From NCBI GenBank assembly GCA_010672825.2, contig JAAHFU020000004.1, positions 744,001 through 808,000 on the forward strand: DNA of 64,000 nt, given 5' to 3'. Source of the DNA: Leptolyngbya sp. SIO1E4 (lineage in GTDB: Bacteria > Cyanobacteriota > Cyanobacteriia > Phormidesmidales > Phormidesmidaceae). The notes under the pieces are model-generated. The model was not told the DNA's origin. It worked only from the letters and a program-made list of their open reading frames with translations, and searched no databases. Below, one piece after another: positions 7,514 through 16,425 of the stretch. Each line of letters starts with the position of its first letter. Within the stretch, counting starts at the first letter, position 1. Both the position numbers and the translations under genes were made by a program.

Positions 7514-10327
7514 TTACTCCAACGGTCGCCAGTCACCAGTTAAGACAAAAGCCGCCCAGTAGTAAGGATGGCTATACTCCCCGCCCTGCTCAATCATCTC
7601 GAGCTGCACCTCTCGCAGCGCTCCACTACGGCCCATGCCAGCGGTGAGGTTTTCGTAGTAGCGGGCCATTAGGCTTTGGGTGCCGAAGTCGTCCACCTGC
7701 CAAAGGCTCAGTAGCTGGCTTTCAGCTCCGGCCAGGGCAAAGGCCCGCCGCAATCCGTAGACGCCTTCGCCGTTGCTGATGTCACCGAGGCCAGTGTCGC
7801 AGGCAGAGAGGACGACGAGCTGAGTGCCGAAGAGGTTGAGTTGAGACGCTTCGAGCGCGGTGAAGACGCCATCTTCATCGCCGCTGCTGCGGGTGTTGAA
7901 CCCAGCCAAGGCGAGGCCAGAGCGCAGCAGGGGATTTTCTACCACTACGCCTGTGGTGGGCACAGCGCCAAACGAGTTATTGCTGGCCAACAGACCACTA
8001 CTATCGATGTCGGGGCGATCGACGTTGGGCAAAAAGAAGCCGTGGGTGGCGATGTGCAAAATGCGCGGCGACTGTACTGACTTAATCAGGTTTTCGGTGG
8101 CTTCATCCTCGGTGCGAATTTCGGCATTGGGAAGGAGGGGACGAATGGCTTCAGCTTCAGCGGCAGTGCCGGGGAGGGGGCCGACCTGAAGCTGGCTCAG
8201 TTCGGTGGAGCGACGATTGTCGCTCGTGCTGCGTCCCTGAGCGACGACCGTGCCGTCAGCAGTTTCGTAATCAGGATTGGCGACGATGACGGCAGGATTT
8301 TGGCTAGGCTCGATGACATCAAACTTCAGTAGGTCGCGCCCAGAGTTGAGGTAGCTGATTTGGTATTGCTGCACCAAGTACTCGCCGCTCGCTTCAGTTT
8401 GCAGCGCTTCGAAAGGCAGCAGGTTGAGTTGGCCGTCGGGGGAGATGAGGAGATGGTCAGTGTCTTGGAGGTAAGGGGCGATCGGGTCGAAAACCAGTTC
8501 TTTGATATTGCCAGTAATCTGCTCGACATCTTCTTCACGCAACGTTGGAACAGGCGCATTGCGTTGAAACTGCGCACTGCGATTTTGCAGTAGTCCGACA
8601 AAGGACTGCACCGCAGCATCAATTTCAGCGGCATCCCCCAGATCAATGACTTCGATACGGCCATTAGGGAAGAGGAGGTAGGCAGCGTAGCGGGGTTGTT
8701 TCCACTGATTTGCGTCAGCATCAAAAGGCGAATAGCGCACGTACTCCAGCAGCGTACTATCGTCAGGTAATCGGGCTTGAACAGGGGCAATCTCTGCCGG
8801 AGTAGACTCTGCCGCAAAAAGGGCGCTGAGGCGGGCAAGGGTAGACGCCAGTTCGTTGTCTCGAGCCTGAAGTTCGTTGAGTATTGCCCGGTACTGCTCA
8901 GGCGGCAGATTTCTGGGGCGGTTAAATATTAGTGCAGCAAGTTGCTGGCGAACCTCAACCAGTTCATCTAAAAGTGCCTGATCTGCGGCTGTCAGTTTTT
9001 GGCGAACGGATTGAAAATCATTTGTACTGGCATCTAAGATGCGTCCTTTGCGACGAAGTAGTGTTGTAAGTGCCAGTCGAGCCGCTGGACGAGACTCGGG
9101 AGCCGCTTCGACCGATAGCGAAATAGCCTGATCGGTTGTTTCTGAAAGCGTTGCTGCGTAAGTTTGCCGCTGAGCATCGGCAGTAGTCGCAAGGTTGAGA
9201 TTCAGATATCTTTCCTGAATATTCAAGGCCTCCTGAAGTCTGCCAATGGCTTGGTCAATATTTTCTAGTGCTGTGTAGAGCTTAGCTAGTTCGATGAGTG
9301 GATCGTCAACAACGTAGGTCTCCCCTGTTATTAACGAAAATTCGCGCCGAATTGCCAGCGCTTCTATGAGTGATAATTCAGCAGCTTCAAAGCGTTGCTG
9401 CTCATAATAAAGACTAGCCAAATTATTAAGTGTTTGGGCAACAGCGTACTGACTACTTTCCGATTCTCTTCTGATAGATAAAGCTTCTTGTAAAGCAGCT
9501 TCAGCTTGCTCATATTGTTGTTGAGCTCGGTAAATTGTCCCTAAATTATTTAAGCTATCTCCAACACTAGAATGACGACTAGACAACCTCTCACGTTTAA
9601 TTTCTATGGCTTCTCGAAGGAAGTTTTCAGCATCTGTGTACTGGCCGCGACGGTAGTAGATTATGCCCAAATTACTAAGGCTATTGGCTATCCCTAAGGG
9701 CCGGTTTTGCTGTTGATAAATTGATAGAGCCTCTTGCACTAGAGGTTCTACGCCAGAGTATCTACCCTGAAGCACGTAAATTCCTGCCAGTGCTTGAAGG
9801 CTATCTGCGACACGAAGATCATTTCTTGGTAGCTCACGCCAAATATCGAGAGATGCTTGATACGAAGCTACTGCTTCTCCGTAGCGACCTTGACTTTCAT
9901 AAACGGCTGCCAAGTTACTCAAATTCTGGGCCACATCTGGATGGCGCTCACCTAAATTTTCACGGTCAATTGATAAGGCTTCTTGATATAAGGATACTGA
10001 TTCTTCAAAGCGTCCCTGAGTGCGGTAGATCAAAGCTAGACCACTTAGACCATTGGACATTCCTGGGCCACGATCACCGACTTCTGCCCGCCAAATTGCG
10101 ACTGATTCTTCCATCAGCGGAGCTGCTTCGTCATATCGCCCTGCTTGATAAAGTGCGATCGCCTGCTGATTTAGTGTCGATGCTCTCTGCAGTGCGTCAC
10201 TACCTTGATTAGTGTTAGATGGAGAATTACTGTTAGCACCGGCAATCGGCTGTTGAGAAAGAACTTCTCCCAGAATAGCTTCAGCTAAAGCGTCCTCTGG
10301 CGATTCTGTTGATTGCCCTAGTAAGTA
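7514..10327 (-). CDS. C-terminal TPR-CHAT part of an IS-split PPC-TPR-CHAT protease, subtype II
   Basis: The open frame runs upstream into the IS630 element (to 10444), but native sequence begins at about 10327. From there it has TPRs of 42 residues (LSGLALIYRTQGRFEESVSL) and a CHAT domain with a complete pair: the histidine in HIATHGFF (codon 8042-8044) and the cysteine in LSACDTGLGD (codon 7799-7801). The signal peptide and PPC domain lie across the insertion at 11503-12009. The intact paralogue at 27340-30513 shows the original layout. Joining the two parts at the TA target leaves them one base out of frame by my reading, so the gene was either broken before insertion or has decayed since. 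If transcribed from inside the IS, the remaining protein would stay in the cytoplasm. Confidence 0.85.
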   Translation of the reverse strand, partial: YLLGQSTESPEDALAEAILGEVLSQQPIAGANSNSPSNTNQGSDALQRASTLNQQAIALYQAGRYDEAAPLMEESVAIWRAEVGDRGPGMSNGLSGLALIYRTQGRFEESVSLYQEALSIDRENLGERHPDVAQNLSNLAAVYESQGRYGEAVASYQASLDIWRELPRNDLRVADSLQALAGIYVLQGRYSGVEPLVQEALSIYQQQNRPLGIANSLSNLGIIYYRRGQYTDAENFLREAIEIKRERLSSRHSSVGDSLNNLGTIYRAQQQYEQAEAALQEALSIRRESESSQYAVAQTLNNLASLYYEQQRFEAAELSLIEALAIRREFSLITGETYVVDDPLIELAKLYTALENIDQAIGRLQEALNIQERYLNLNLATTADAQRQTYAATLSETTDQAISLSVEAAPESRPAARLALTTLLRRKGRILDASTNDFQSVRQKLTAADQALLDELVEVRQQLAALIFNRPRNLPPEQYRAILNELQARDNELASTLARLSALFAAESTPAEIAPVQARLPDDSTLLEYVRYSPFDADANQWKQPRYAAYLLFPNGRIEVIDLGDAAEIDAAVQSFVGLLQNRSAQFQRNAPVPTLREEDVEQITGNIKELVFDPIAPYLQDTDHLLISPDGQLNLLPFEALQTEASGEYLVQQYQISYLNSGRDLLKFDVIEPSQNPAVIVANPDYETADGTVVAQGRSTSDNRRSTELSQLQVGPLPGTAAEAEAIRPLLPNAEIRTEDEATENLIKSVQSPRILHIATHGFFLPNVDRPDIDSSGLLASNNSFGAVPTTGVVVENPLLRSGLALAGFNTRSSGDEDGVFTALEASQLNLFGTQLVVLSACDTGLGDISNGEGVYGLRRAFALAGAESQLLSLWQVDDFGTQSLMARYYENLTAGMGRSGALREVQLEMIEQGGEYSHPYYWAAFVLTGDWRPLE

Positions 10328-10394
10328 GGGGAGCAGAATTAAACGTAGCAGTGGAGGTATGCTGAAGAGCCTTCTTATTGAGGTTATCTGAACG

Positions 10395-10829
10395 ATGTCA
10401 ACCCCAATCTTGCGAGCCGAACTGAGCCGAGAGGAAGATCGCACCCTGCAAGAGCTCCGCGCGGCATCGAGCGTGCCTCAACGGACGAAAGATCGAGCAG
10501 AGGCCCTGCGCTTAAGCCATCGAGGATGGACGCCACACCAGATTGCCGAATATCTGGGCTGGCAAGTTGCCACTGCCCGTAAGGCGATTCATCGGTGGCA
10601 ACAGGACGGGTTGTATGGGTTATGGGATCAGCCCCGCGGCGGTCGACCGCCGCGCTGTTCGAGCGCGGTGATGACGGCGTTGAGGCAGCACATATCCACT
10701 GAGGAAGGCACCGTCAACAGTCGTCAACTGGTGGAACATCTGGCTGAGGCCCATGGGATTCACCTGAGCCGGAGCCATCTGAGACGCCTCCTCAAAAAAA
10801 CGATATCGGTGGAAACGCACTCGTCATAG
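10395..10829 (+). CDS. IS630 transposase, N-terminal frame (helix-turn-helix)
   Basis: 144 residues with a winged helix-turn-helix of the IS630 type (LRLSHRGWTPHQIAEYLG, ARKAIHRWQQDGLYGLWDQP). The frame ends shortly after a run of seven A at 10794-10800. The natural continuation (LLKKRYRWKRTRH) lies one base further on, in the frame of the next ORF. Either an extra A has disabled the transposase, or slippage on the A run makes a fused product. Confidence 0.85.
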   Translation: MSTPILRAELSREEDRTLQELRAASSVPQRTKDRAEALRLSHRGWTPHQIAEYLGWQVATARKAIHRWQQDGLYGLWDQPRGGRPPRCSSAVMTALRQHISTEEGTVNSRQLVEHLAEAHGIHLSRSHLRRLLKKTISVETHSS

Positions 10830-10851
10830 CCATCGCCGTCGCCAAGACCCA

Positions 10852-11487
10852 GTGCTGCGAGCCCGAAAACAGGCAGACTTAGAGCTGCTTGAGCAAGCGG
10901 CTCAAGATGGCTATATTCGGTTGCAGTACCTTGATGAGTCGGGTTTCGATAGCTGGAGTCCCGTCAGCTACAGTTGGTCGTTAGTCGGCACTCAGAAGCG
11001 CCAAGAGCAGACCGGCAAACGCAGCCGGCGACTGAGTATTCTGGGCCTTTGGGAACCGGGACGCCAGATGAGCTACGGCTTAGTCGTGGGTAGTCTCACC
11101 AGTGCCACCTATATCCGCTTCATGGATTGGCAAGCCACTCGCGCCCACCGCCTGTTTCAGCGCACAGGTATCGCCACAGTCATTGTCCAAGATAATGCCT
11201 CAATCCATACCAGCAAAGCGGTTCGACAGCGGCTCCCGATTTGGCAGGCTCAGGGACTGGAGTTCTTTCAGCTGCCCCCTTATTGCTCGGAGATGAACCC
11301 GATTGAGACCGAATGGCATCAACTCAAAGCCCATGGGATGCGCGGAGAGATGTTTGAAGATACCTATGACTTAGCCATCGGCGTCATTGCCGGATTGAAT
11401 GGCAGAGGCGCGAAGGCTGGCTATGTCCTCAAACGGTTTAATTTCGCTTCCAAACGTCAAGCCAACCCCAACTTTCTCACCACTTAG
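10852..11487 (+). CDS. IS630 transposase, C-terminal frame (DDE catalytic domain)
   Basis: The frame is open from 10801, directly after the A7 run; the GTG at 10852 is only a nominal start. All three catalytic acids are visible: D in YLDESGF, D in VQDNASIHTSK and E in NPIETEWHQLK. The domain therefore looks intact, and only the frame break separates it from its DNA-binding part. Confidence 0.85.
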   Translation: MLRARKQADLELLEQAAQDGYIRLQYLDESGFDSWSPVSYSWSLVGTQKRQEQTGKRSRRLSILGLWEPGRQMSYGLVVGSLTSATYIRFMDWQATRAHRLFQRTGIATVIVQDNASIHTSKAVRQRLPIWQAQGLEFFQLPPYCSEMNPIETEWHQLKAHGMRGEMFEDTYDLAIGVIAGLNGRGAKAGYVLKRFNFASKRQANPNFLTT

Positions 11488-11502
11488 CAGGGCGACGTTT
11501 AT

Positions 11503-12009
11503 TTAAGGGCATCTACTTATTGCTTCAGTAATTATGTCTGCAACGGATGCTGGTGGCCTGGAGTTTAATTCTTGTGAGGTCGCTGGCCTCCACGTCACGG
11601 TGTATTGTCCAGTCTCACCGGCACGATAGGCGTTTGCAGCGATTTGATAGTTTCCGGTTGCTGGCAGAGTTGCAATGATAGTTGCGTTACTGCCACTACC
11701 ACCATCATCATTTTGAGTGACACGCCCTCCCTGCGGGCCAAAAAGAATTAGGTACGCATCGAAATCGTTACTAACCATATCGATGCGAACAGTCTCACCA
11801 GCTTGACCTTCGAAAGTGTGGATATTGTAATAGCTGCCATCCCAGTGAACCTGGCTGCTACGATCAAGACGACCAGTAACAGTGTTGGGAGTGACTTGAG
11901 CAAGCTGTTCAGATGAGGCTAACGCTGTTGGGGTGGGAAAAAAAGGTGAACCGCCGATCGCCAGCACTAATGACATCAAGCTACTGGTCAGTTTCTTGTT
12001 CAGCGCCAT
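11503..12009 (-). CDS. N-terminal signal peptide plus PPC domain, severed half of the split CHAT gene
   Basis: 168 residues: a signal peptide at 1-31 (ending TALAS) and a pre-peptidase C-terminal (PPC) beta-sandwich at about 40-140 (HTFEGQAGETVRIDMVSNDF, FGPQGGRVTQNDDGG, TLPATGNYQIAANAY). The last residues before the stop are encoded by the IS630 end. The same signal-PPC arrangement starts the CHAT proteins at 21653, 27340 and 39567. Because it keeps its own promoter-like element (12040-12065) and start, it may still be made as a small exported PPC protein. Confidence 0.8.
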   Translation of the reverse strand: MALNKKLTSSLMSLVLAIGGSPFFPTPTALASSEQLAQVTPNTVTGRLDRSSQVHWDGSYYNIHTFEGQAGETVRIDMVSNDFDAYLILFGPQGGRVTQNDDGGSGSNATIIATLPATGNYQIAANAYRAGETGQYTVTWRPATSQELNSRPPASVADIITEAISRCP

Positions 12010-12039
12010 TTTTTTCTCTCAGTCCACTACTTAGCAGCC

Positions 12040-12065
12040 TATCTCTGAAGGTTGCCAGCTTATTC
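12040..12065 (-). promoter_or_regulatory. TGAATAAGY promoter-like element, before the split PPC-TPR-CHAT gene
   Basis: TGAATAAGC, 10 bases, CAG, 2 bases, ATA. GAATAAG starts 56 bases before the ATG at 12009. The first bases of the element belong to the last unit of a 17-bp tandem repeat. Confidence 0.6.
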
Positions 12066-12112
12066 ATCTTCACAAAGGATTCATCTTCACAAAGGATTCA
12101 TCTTCACAAAGG
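12062..12112. repeat. Three perfect tandem copies of a 17-bp unit
   Basis: ATTCATCTTCACAAAGG occurs at 12062-12078, 12079-12095 and 12096-12112 without mismatch. It lies directly upstream (minus-strand sense) of GAATAAG, so it would place repeated sequence just behind the promoter. It could be an activator-binding array or simple slippage expansion. Confidence 0.9.
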
Positions 12113-12156
12113 TCGATTGGGGTTTTATTCAATAAAGACACGTTTCGACATCAGGT

Positions 12157-12840
12157 CTATTCACACAAATGTTCAACGCTAGTGGCGACCGCCTCAGCCA
12201 CTTCTGGAGACTCTTTTTGCAACGGCCAAATAGCGGCCCACGCCTCAGCCTCTAACTCAAATCGCCAAAAATAGTCAGCCTTGGCGATCGCGATGTCAGT
12301 TTCGGTTACGGACTCCCCGTTACGCATTTCCCCTTCCAGGGATAATAAGTTAGCTGTTGTCTGCGCCTCTTCATCGAAGCTCATCGTCCGCAATTCTCGC
12401 TCTTCATAAATGGAGGATGCGAAGCGGGAATGCTGCGCTCGGAAGGTGTACACGGTATCAGGTTCCAGCGGTGGCCCGGTGTACACGACCACCTCAGCAT
12501 CATTGACCGGATGTTCCCAAATGGGATCTTGAGACGTGTCACGATAGAGGGCTAAGCTACGGGGGCCGCCCTGAATGATGAAGGTGGGGCGATCGCTCCA
12601 CACCTGATTGACAACGTTTGGCTCAAAGTTAACCAAACAAAAATCATCGCCCCGTTTTGTGCGCGGGTTTTCGTTGCCGTCTTGATTGTCGGACTCCAAT
12701 AGCCAATCTAAGAAGCCAAAGTCGTTTCTCAATGTAGGTCTAGCTCCACTCGCAAGACCCGATTCTGCAACGACACCATTAATTGAAACGCCCGAAATGC
12801 TCAAGGCGACGATTCCTCTTGCAAACCATGCACTCCTCAT
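12157..12840 (-). CDS. Secreted protein of the sigma/DUF1822/CHAT-CHASE2 operon, copy 1
   Basis: About 227 residues from the ATG at 12838-12840, which overlaps the TGA of the preceding gene as ATGA, so translation is probably coupled. A signal peptide spans residues 1-25. The mature part has a beta-rich region (FCLVNFEPNVVNQVWSDRPT, then a VYTFRAQ strand) and a helical tail (IAIAKADYFWRFELEAEAW ... VEHLCE). The paralogue at 37016-37714 has the same layout, including the two end cysteines (CLV and C near the end). It may be a surface or periplasmic ligand of the CHASE2 sensor (inference from operon position). I recognise no named family with certainty; a remote DUF928-like relation is possible. 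Confidence 0.75.
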   Translation of the reverse strand: MRSAWFARGIVALSISGVSINGVVAESGLASGARPTLRNDFGFLDWLLESDNQDGNENPRTKRGDDFCLVNFEPNVVNQVWSDRPTFIIQGGPRSLALYRDTSQDPIWEHPVNDAEVVVYTGPPLEPDTVYTFRAQHSRFASSIYEERELRTMSFDEEAQTTANLLSLEGEMRNGESVTETDIAIAKADYFWRFELEAEAWAAIWPLQKESPEVAEAVATSVEHLCE

Positions 12841-15296
12841 GTCGGTAACCTCCAAATCTTAGGCAATACGTAAATCCAAACTGTGGCACTGGGCAATAGC
12901 CAGGGCAGCAAAAGGCCAGTACCAATCATCAATTGAAAACTGAGCCAGCCATACCCAGCTGTTGCCCCGGCCAACAGCCAAAGTCCTTGACGGCTGCTAT
13001 TGAGTTGGGGAATGCCGTACAGGGTAATCCCGGCCCCCAACCCAGCGGCAATGCCAACCACCCATAGCGCAGGCACTGGAGTCACGTAGTGCGACTGCAA
13101 AAAATGATGCACATCGTAGGCGATCGCTTCAACACCGGCAAATGTCTTTTCTTCACTGTCGTCGCGTTTCCACTGTCGCCAGTAGGCGATCGTAGGAGGA
13201 TTTGGAGAAATATCTGTTGAGAGTGGATCGACGCCCCCTTCGACATAACCGACCCCGCCGATCAAAACTACAGATGACTGAGCGATTGCCTCAGCTGTCT
13301 CATCATCAACGGTATCCACCAGCAGTTCGTAGGCCGATACCCGGTGAAAGATGCGATCAGGTGGCAGTGAAAAGTCAAGAATCGGTCTTAGCCAGCGCTG
13401 TCTAAACTTGCCCCCAATGGTCGTGACGGGTAAGATGCGACGGCGGGCCAAGGTTTGATGAGACGGGATGTCAGAGTCGAGCAGGGTCGTGATTAACTCC
13501 GATCTCAGCGAAGTCTGACGAGTTAAGGCTGGTTGAGGAAAGGCTTGAGAATCCGATGCTTGAGCCGCAGCGGCAAGCAGATATGGAAACGGACATTCCC
13601 GTTGACAGGTTTCTGTGCCCCAAGGAAGTGCCATATACCAATTGGGAGCATTGGTATAACCGGCCATGGCCCAGTTGGGGCTGATGATTTGTGAGTCGGC
13701 ATGAGTGCTGATTTCTCGCCCTCCTTCCAAAATGGCACTGAAAATCAGCCACATTTCTGACTCGCCGACCGCACGGCGCGTTGCTGCCGCTAACACCTGA
13801 GACTGTTCGGGATTGGGTAAATCCAGCAAATAATCGATGCCGACGACAGTCGCGTCAAGTCGACTCAAACTATCCACCAAATCAGCCAAATATTCCTGAT
13901 TAATGGGCGAGATATTCACCAGCTCAGGTGCTCTTCGCCGAGACGCTTCATCCACTTGCACGAGTACAACTTCAGGCGGTGCAGTGGGCATTTGTCCCGT
14001 CAGGTTACGATACATCGCCTGCGCCAGTAGCCGACCAGACAGTAAAGCCTCTTGAGCACCAGGTATCACACTCAACACGAGAACGCTGCCGAGGGCGATC
14101 GCCTGTTGTTTGCTGGGAAGCCAGCGACGTAGTTCCTGTCGCCAACCCCGTTCAGGAATATGAAACGGCACCGAGTCAGGATGCCGAAATAGAGAGGGTA
14201 CCAGATACGCCGAGGGAAAGGTGAGGTGCTGCTCTAACTTGAGATATCGGCAGGCCGCCTGCAATGCCGTATGGGCATCTTCGTGATGGGCAAGAGACTG
14301 CAAGAACGTCAGCAAGAAAGCGTGGGCCACCTGGTTGTGAATCGGCTCGCGCATGACGGCCACTTGACTCAAACCCAATTCAATCAAGGCGTCGGCAATG
14401 GTGAGACCAGAGCAGGAGTTGAAAAAGGCAAACTGCAATCCATTTTCCTGGGCGGCTTGTAGGTAGGGCTTGAGCTCGTAGATGGAAAGGGCCGTATTGG
14501 GAGCCACGTAAATGTGGCCCGCGACGACATCGGCTTCGTTGCTGTGTCCGGCAAAAAAGAGGACATCCCACCCCTGCGGATCGGCGATCGCCTGACAAAT
14601 TGCTGTCCTCAATGCCGTCGCATCTTGCCCCGGTGTCCAGCCAATGAAGGTGATATCCAGTAGGCGTTCTAGGGATTGCAGCGCGGCGCGATCTCCCGAA
14701 AAATCAAGTCCGGTTTCGTCACCGATAATCGCCAGCACACGAGTTTTGCCTGATTGAGCGGCGGGCGCAGTCGCGGTAACGGGAATGTTGATGGGCGATC
14801 TCGATATGCGGATGGGGACACCGCCATATTCTGCACCAATTTCCCAGGTCTCCCAGGGCAAGCGGGCAATCTCAATCGGGGTGCAGGTGAGAAAGAGATC
14901 GACGGGCGCTTCCTTCGCGGTAATGCTTAGGGTGCGACGAATGTCTGTGAGTTCTCCTTGCTTTAGCCAGCGATGAAACTCCAGTAGTAATTGCCCCTCC
15001 GCATCGACGAGATGCTGATGCCAGTCCACCGGAGTTGCCGCTACCCCGGTGGCTCCGGGTCTTCCCCGCAAGGCTGTTTTTTCTCCCAGTTGCTCGCCTT
15101 CGACTGGAGCCGCGGTCCCCGCCTGCCCTCGCAGGGCTTGTCGATAAAAGTTGAGATAGGCCCGCTGCCACTGCTGATAGCGAGTCTCTAGCTGAGCCGG
15201 ATAGAACACCTGGGCTTGCAGGCACTGCGATCGCCCCCAAGTCAGCTCAAAGAGACAGACCGAGTGGATTTGTTGGATTTTGAGTCGATACACCAT
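12837..15296 (-). CDS. CHAT-CHASE2 transmembrane sensor protease, copy 1
   Basis: 819 residues. The N-terminal half is a CHAT protease with H251 in LFFAGHSNE and C295 in FFNSCSGL. Next come a first membrane helix (about 395-412), a CHASE2 extracellular sensor (about 415-700; EVVLVQVDEASRR, VVGIDYLL) and three C-terminal membrane helices ending in a short tail. By topology the CHAT domain is cytoplasmic and CHASE2 periplasmic, so an outside signal could switch a cytoplasmic protease. It starts 6 bases after the DUF1822 gene and its stop overlaps the next start. No kinase or cyclase follows the CHASE2 domain as it would in classic CHASE2 proteins; the CHAT domain seems to be the output. The paralogue is at 34558-37002. 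Confidence 0.92.
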   Translation of the reverse strand: MVYRLKIQQIHSVCLFELTWGRSQCLQAQVFYPAQLETRYQQWQRAYLNFYRQALRGQAGTAAPVEGEQLGEKTALRGRPGATGVAATPVDWHQHLVDAEGQLLLEFHRWLKQGELTDIRRTLSITAKEAPVDLFLTCTPIEIARLPWETWEIGAEYGGVPIRISRSPINIPVTATAPAAQSGKTRVLAIIGDETGLDFSGDRAALQSLERLLDITFIGWTPGQDATALRTAICQAIADPQGWDVLFFAGHSNEADVVAGHIYVAPNTALSIYELKPYLQAAQENGLQFAFFNSCSGLTIADALIELGLSQVAVMREPIHNQVAHAFLLTFLQSLAHHEDAHTALQAACRYLKLEQHLTFPSAYLVPSLFRHPDSVPFHIPERGWRQELRRWLPSKQQAIALGSVLVLSVIPGAQEALLSGRLLAQAMYRNLTGQMPTAPPEVVLVQVDEASRRRAPELVNISPINQEYLADLVDSLSRLDATVVGIDYLLDLPNPEQSQVLAAATRRAVGESEMWLIFSAILEGGREISTHADSQIISPNWAMAGYTNAPNWYMALPWGTETCQRECPFPYLLAAAAQASDSQAFPQPALTRQTSLRSELITTLLDSDIPSHQTLARRRILPVTTIGGKFRQRWLRPILDFSLPPDRIFHRVSAYELLVDTVDDETAEAIAQSSVVLIGGVGYVEGGVDPLSTDISPNPPTIAYWRQWKRDDSEEKTFAGVEAIAYDVHHFLQSHYVTPVPALWVVGIAAGLGAGITLYGIPQLNSSRQGLWLLAGATAGYGWLSFQLMIGTGLLLPWLLPSATVWIYVLPKIWRLPT

Positions 15297-15301
15297 GACC
15301 G

Positions 15302-16387
15302 CTATGTCTCCGGCTGAAATCCAAAGGCTGGCAAGGTCAAGGGTTCATCGCTATGGGGGGCAAAAATCTCCAAATCAAAGGTTTCATCCCAGCGACCAAA
15401 CACCTGGGCATACAAATAGGCAGCCTCAGAGCGGGCTGAAAAGGTTTCTTCTACCAGCACTGACTCCGCATCCCGAATCCGGATCCGGATGCCAGCGGGC
15501 AAGATTTCCCCCGGCATAGGGCCGAGAAACACGAGCAAACTCCACTCAGGAGTTGGGCCTTCTAAAACACTCCAGATGAGGGCATAAAGACGCAAAGGCA
15601 CCGCCGCCACAGAGACTTCCTTATAGGCGGCTCGGGCTCGTTGAGGAACCTGCAAACTGCGGGGCTGCACCTCTTGCAAAATGGACTCCAGTTCTTGGGT
15701 GGGCGATCGCAGTTCACTGGCGGGCATGAGCGGATCTAGCAGCGTCCAGGCAAACTGTTGGGCAACGTCATCGAGTTGGTTGTTGAGCCAGCGACCGGCA
15801 TTCATCACTGCTTGGCCTAGGGCTTGGGGACGAGGTTGGTGCGCTGCCTGGGTGTCCAAAGCCGGTAAGTGATTGAGCTGAAACAAGACCCGATCCGGCG
15901 GCAGAGTAAAGGCTGTGAGGGGCAAAACGTATTCGCCAGCGGTACTGAGCACGGTGGAACGAGCGGCAATGTGCTGACTTTCGAGGCCGCGCAGCACCTT
16001 AATTTGACTCAGTTCTTCTTGCACTTCGACCAGGAGCCAAAGGTCAATGGCGGTGGCACCGGCGATCGCGGCTCGGGGAATTGCAACGGCTTCGGTGGGT
16101 AGGCTGCGCACGATCGCCACGCCGACCCGCCAGCCATTCACTTGCAGCATCGAGGTGATGGTAGCCGGTTGGCGATCGCTGAGCCGAATATTGAAGGGGA
16201 TACTGCCCGTTTCGAGCCAGTGACGTACGCCAACTAACGCCAGCGATCGCAGGTAGCAGTCCCACTGCTTGTCGCCATCGGGAACGCCCTGGCAGCGGCG
16301 CAAAGCCTGCTCGATTAGGGGTTCTGGTAAGACCGTGACCTCTGCTAAGGAGGAGAAATCGGGTCGGGTAGACAAGAGACTAACCAT
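15302..16387 (-). CDS. DUF1822-family protein, copy 1
   Basis: 361 residues, soluble, no signal peptide. The family signature is visible: WDCYLRSLALVGVRHWLETG at about 42-62, then INLWLLVEVQEE-like strands (DLWLLVEVQEELSQIKVLRGL) and a C-terminal beta-sandwich-like part ending in FGFQPET. The function of DUF1822 is unknown. It lies 38 bases after the sigma-like gene and 5 bases before the CHAT-CHASE2 gene in a tight operon. A role as regulator of the sigma-like protein or as CHAT substrate is plausible from position alone. The paralogue at 33314-34501 ends in the same motif (FGFQPDA). Confidence 0.85.
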   Translation of the reverse strand: MVSLLSTRPDFSSLAEVTVLPEPLIEQALRRCQGVPDGDKQWDCYLRSLALVGVRHWLETGSIPFNIRLSDRQPATITSMLQVNGWRVGVAIVRSLPTEAVAIPRAAIAGATAIDLWLLVEVQEELSQIKVLRGLESQHIAARSTVLSTAGEYVLPLTAFTLPPDRVLFQLNHLPALDTQAAHQPRPQALGQAVMNAGRWLNNQLDDVAQQFAWTLLDPLMPASELRSPTQELESILQEVQPRSLQVPQRARAAYKEVSVAAVPLRLYALIWSVLEGPTPEWSLLVFLGPMPGEILPAGIRIRIRDAESVLVEETFSARSEAAYLYAQVFGRWDETFDLEIFAPHSDEPLTLPAFGFQPET

Positions 16388-16425
16388 GATGTGTGCTCAC
16401 TCAAAGAATAACGACAGGGGGACAA

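Larger units (their letters stand above)
10328..11513 (+). mobile_element. IS630-family insertion sequence inside a CHAT gene
   Basis: The element is flanked by TA on both sides (10326-10327 and 11514-11515), the usual IS630/Tc1 target. The ends form an imperfect inverted repeat sharing AA-TAAACGT-GC: GGAGCAGAATTAAACGTAGC on the left, and GATGCCCTTAAATAAACGTC reading inward from the right. It carries a transposase in two frames. It separates the PPC half from the TPR-CHAT half of one gene. The ends were set by eye and may be off by a few bases. Confidence 0.75.
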
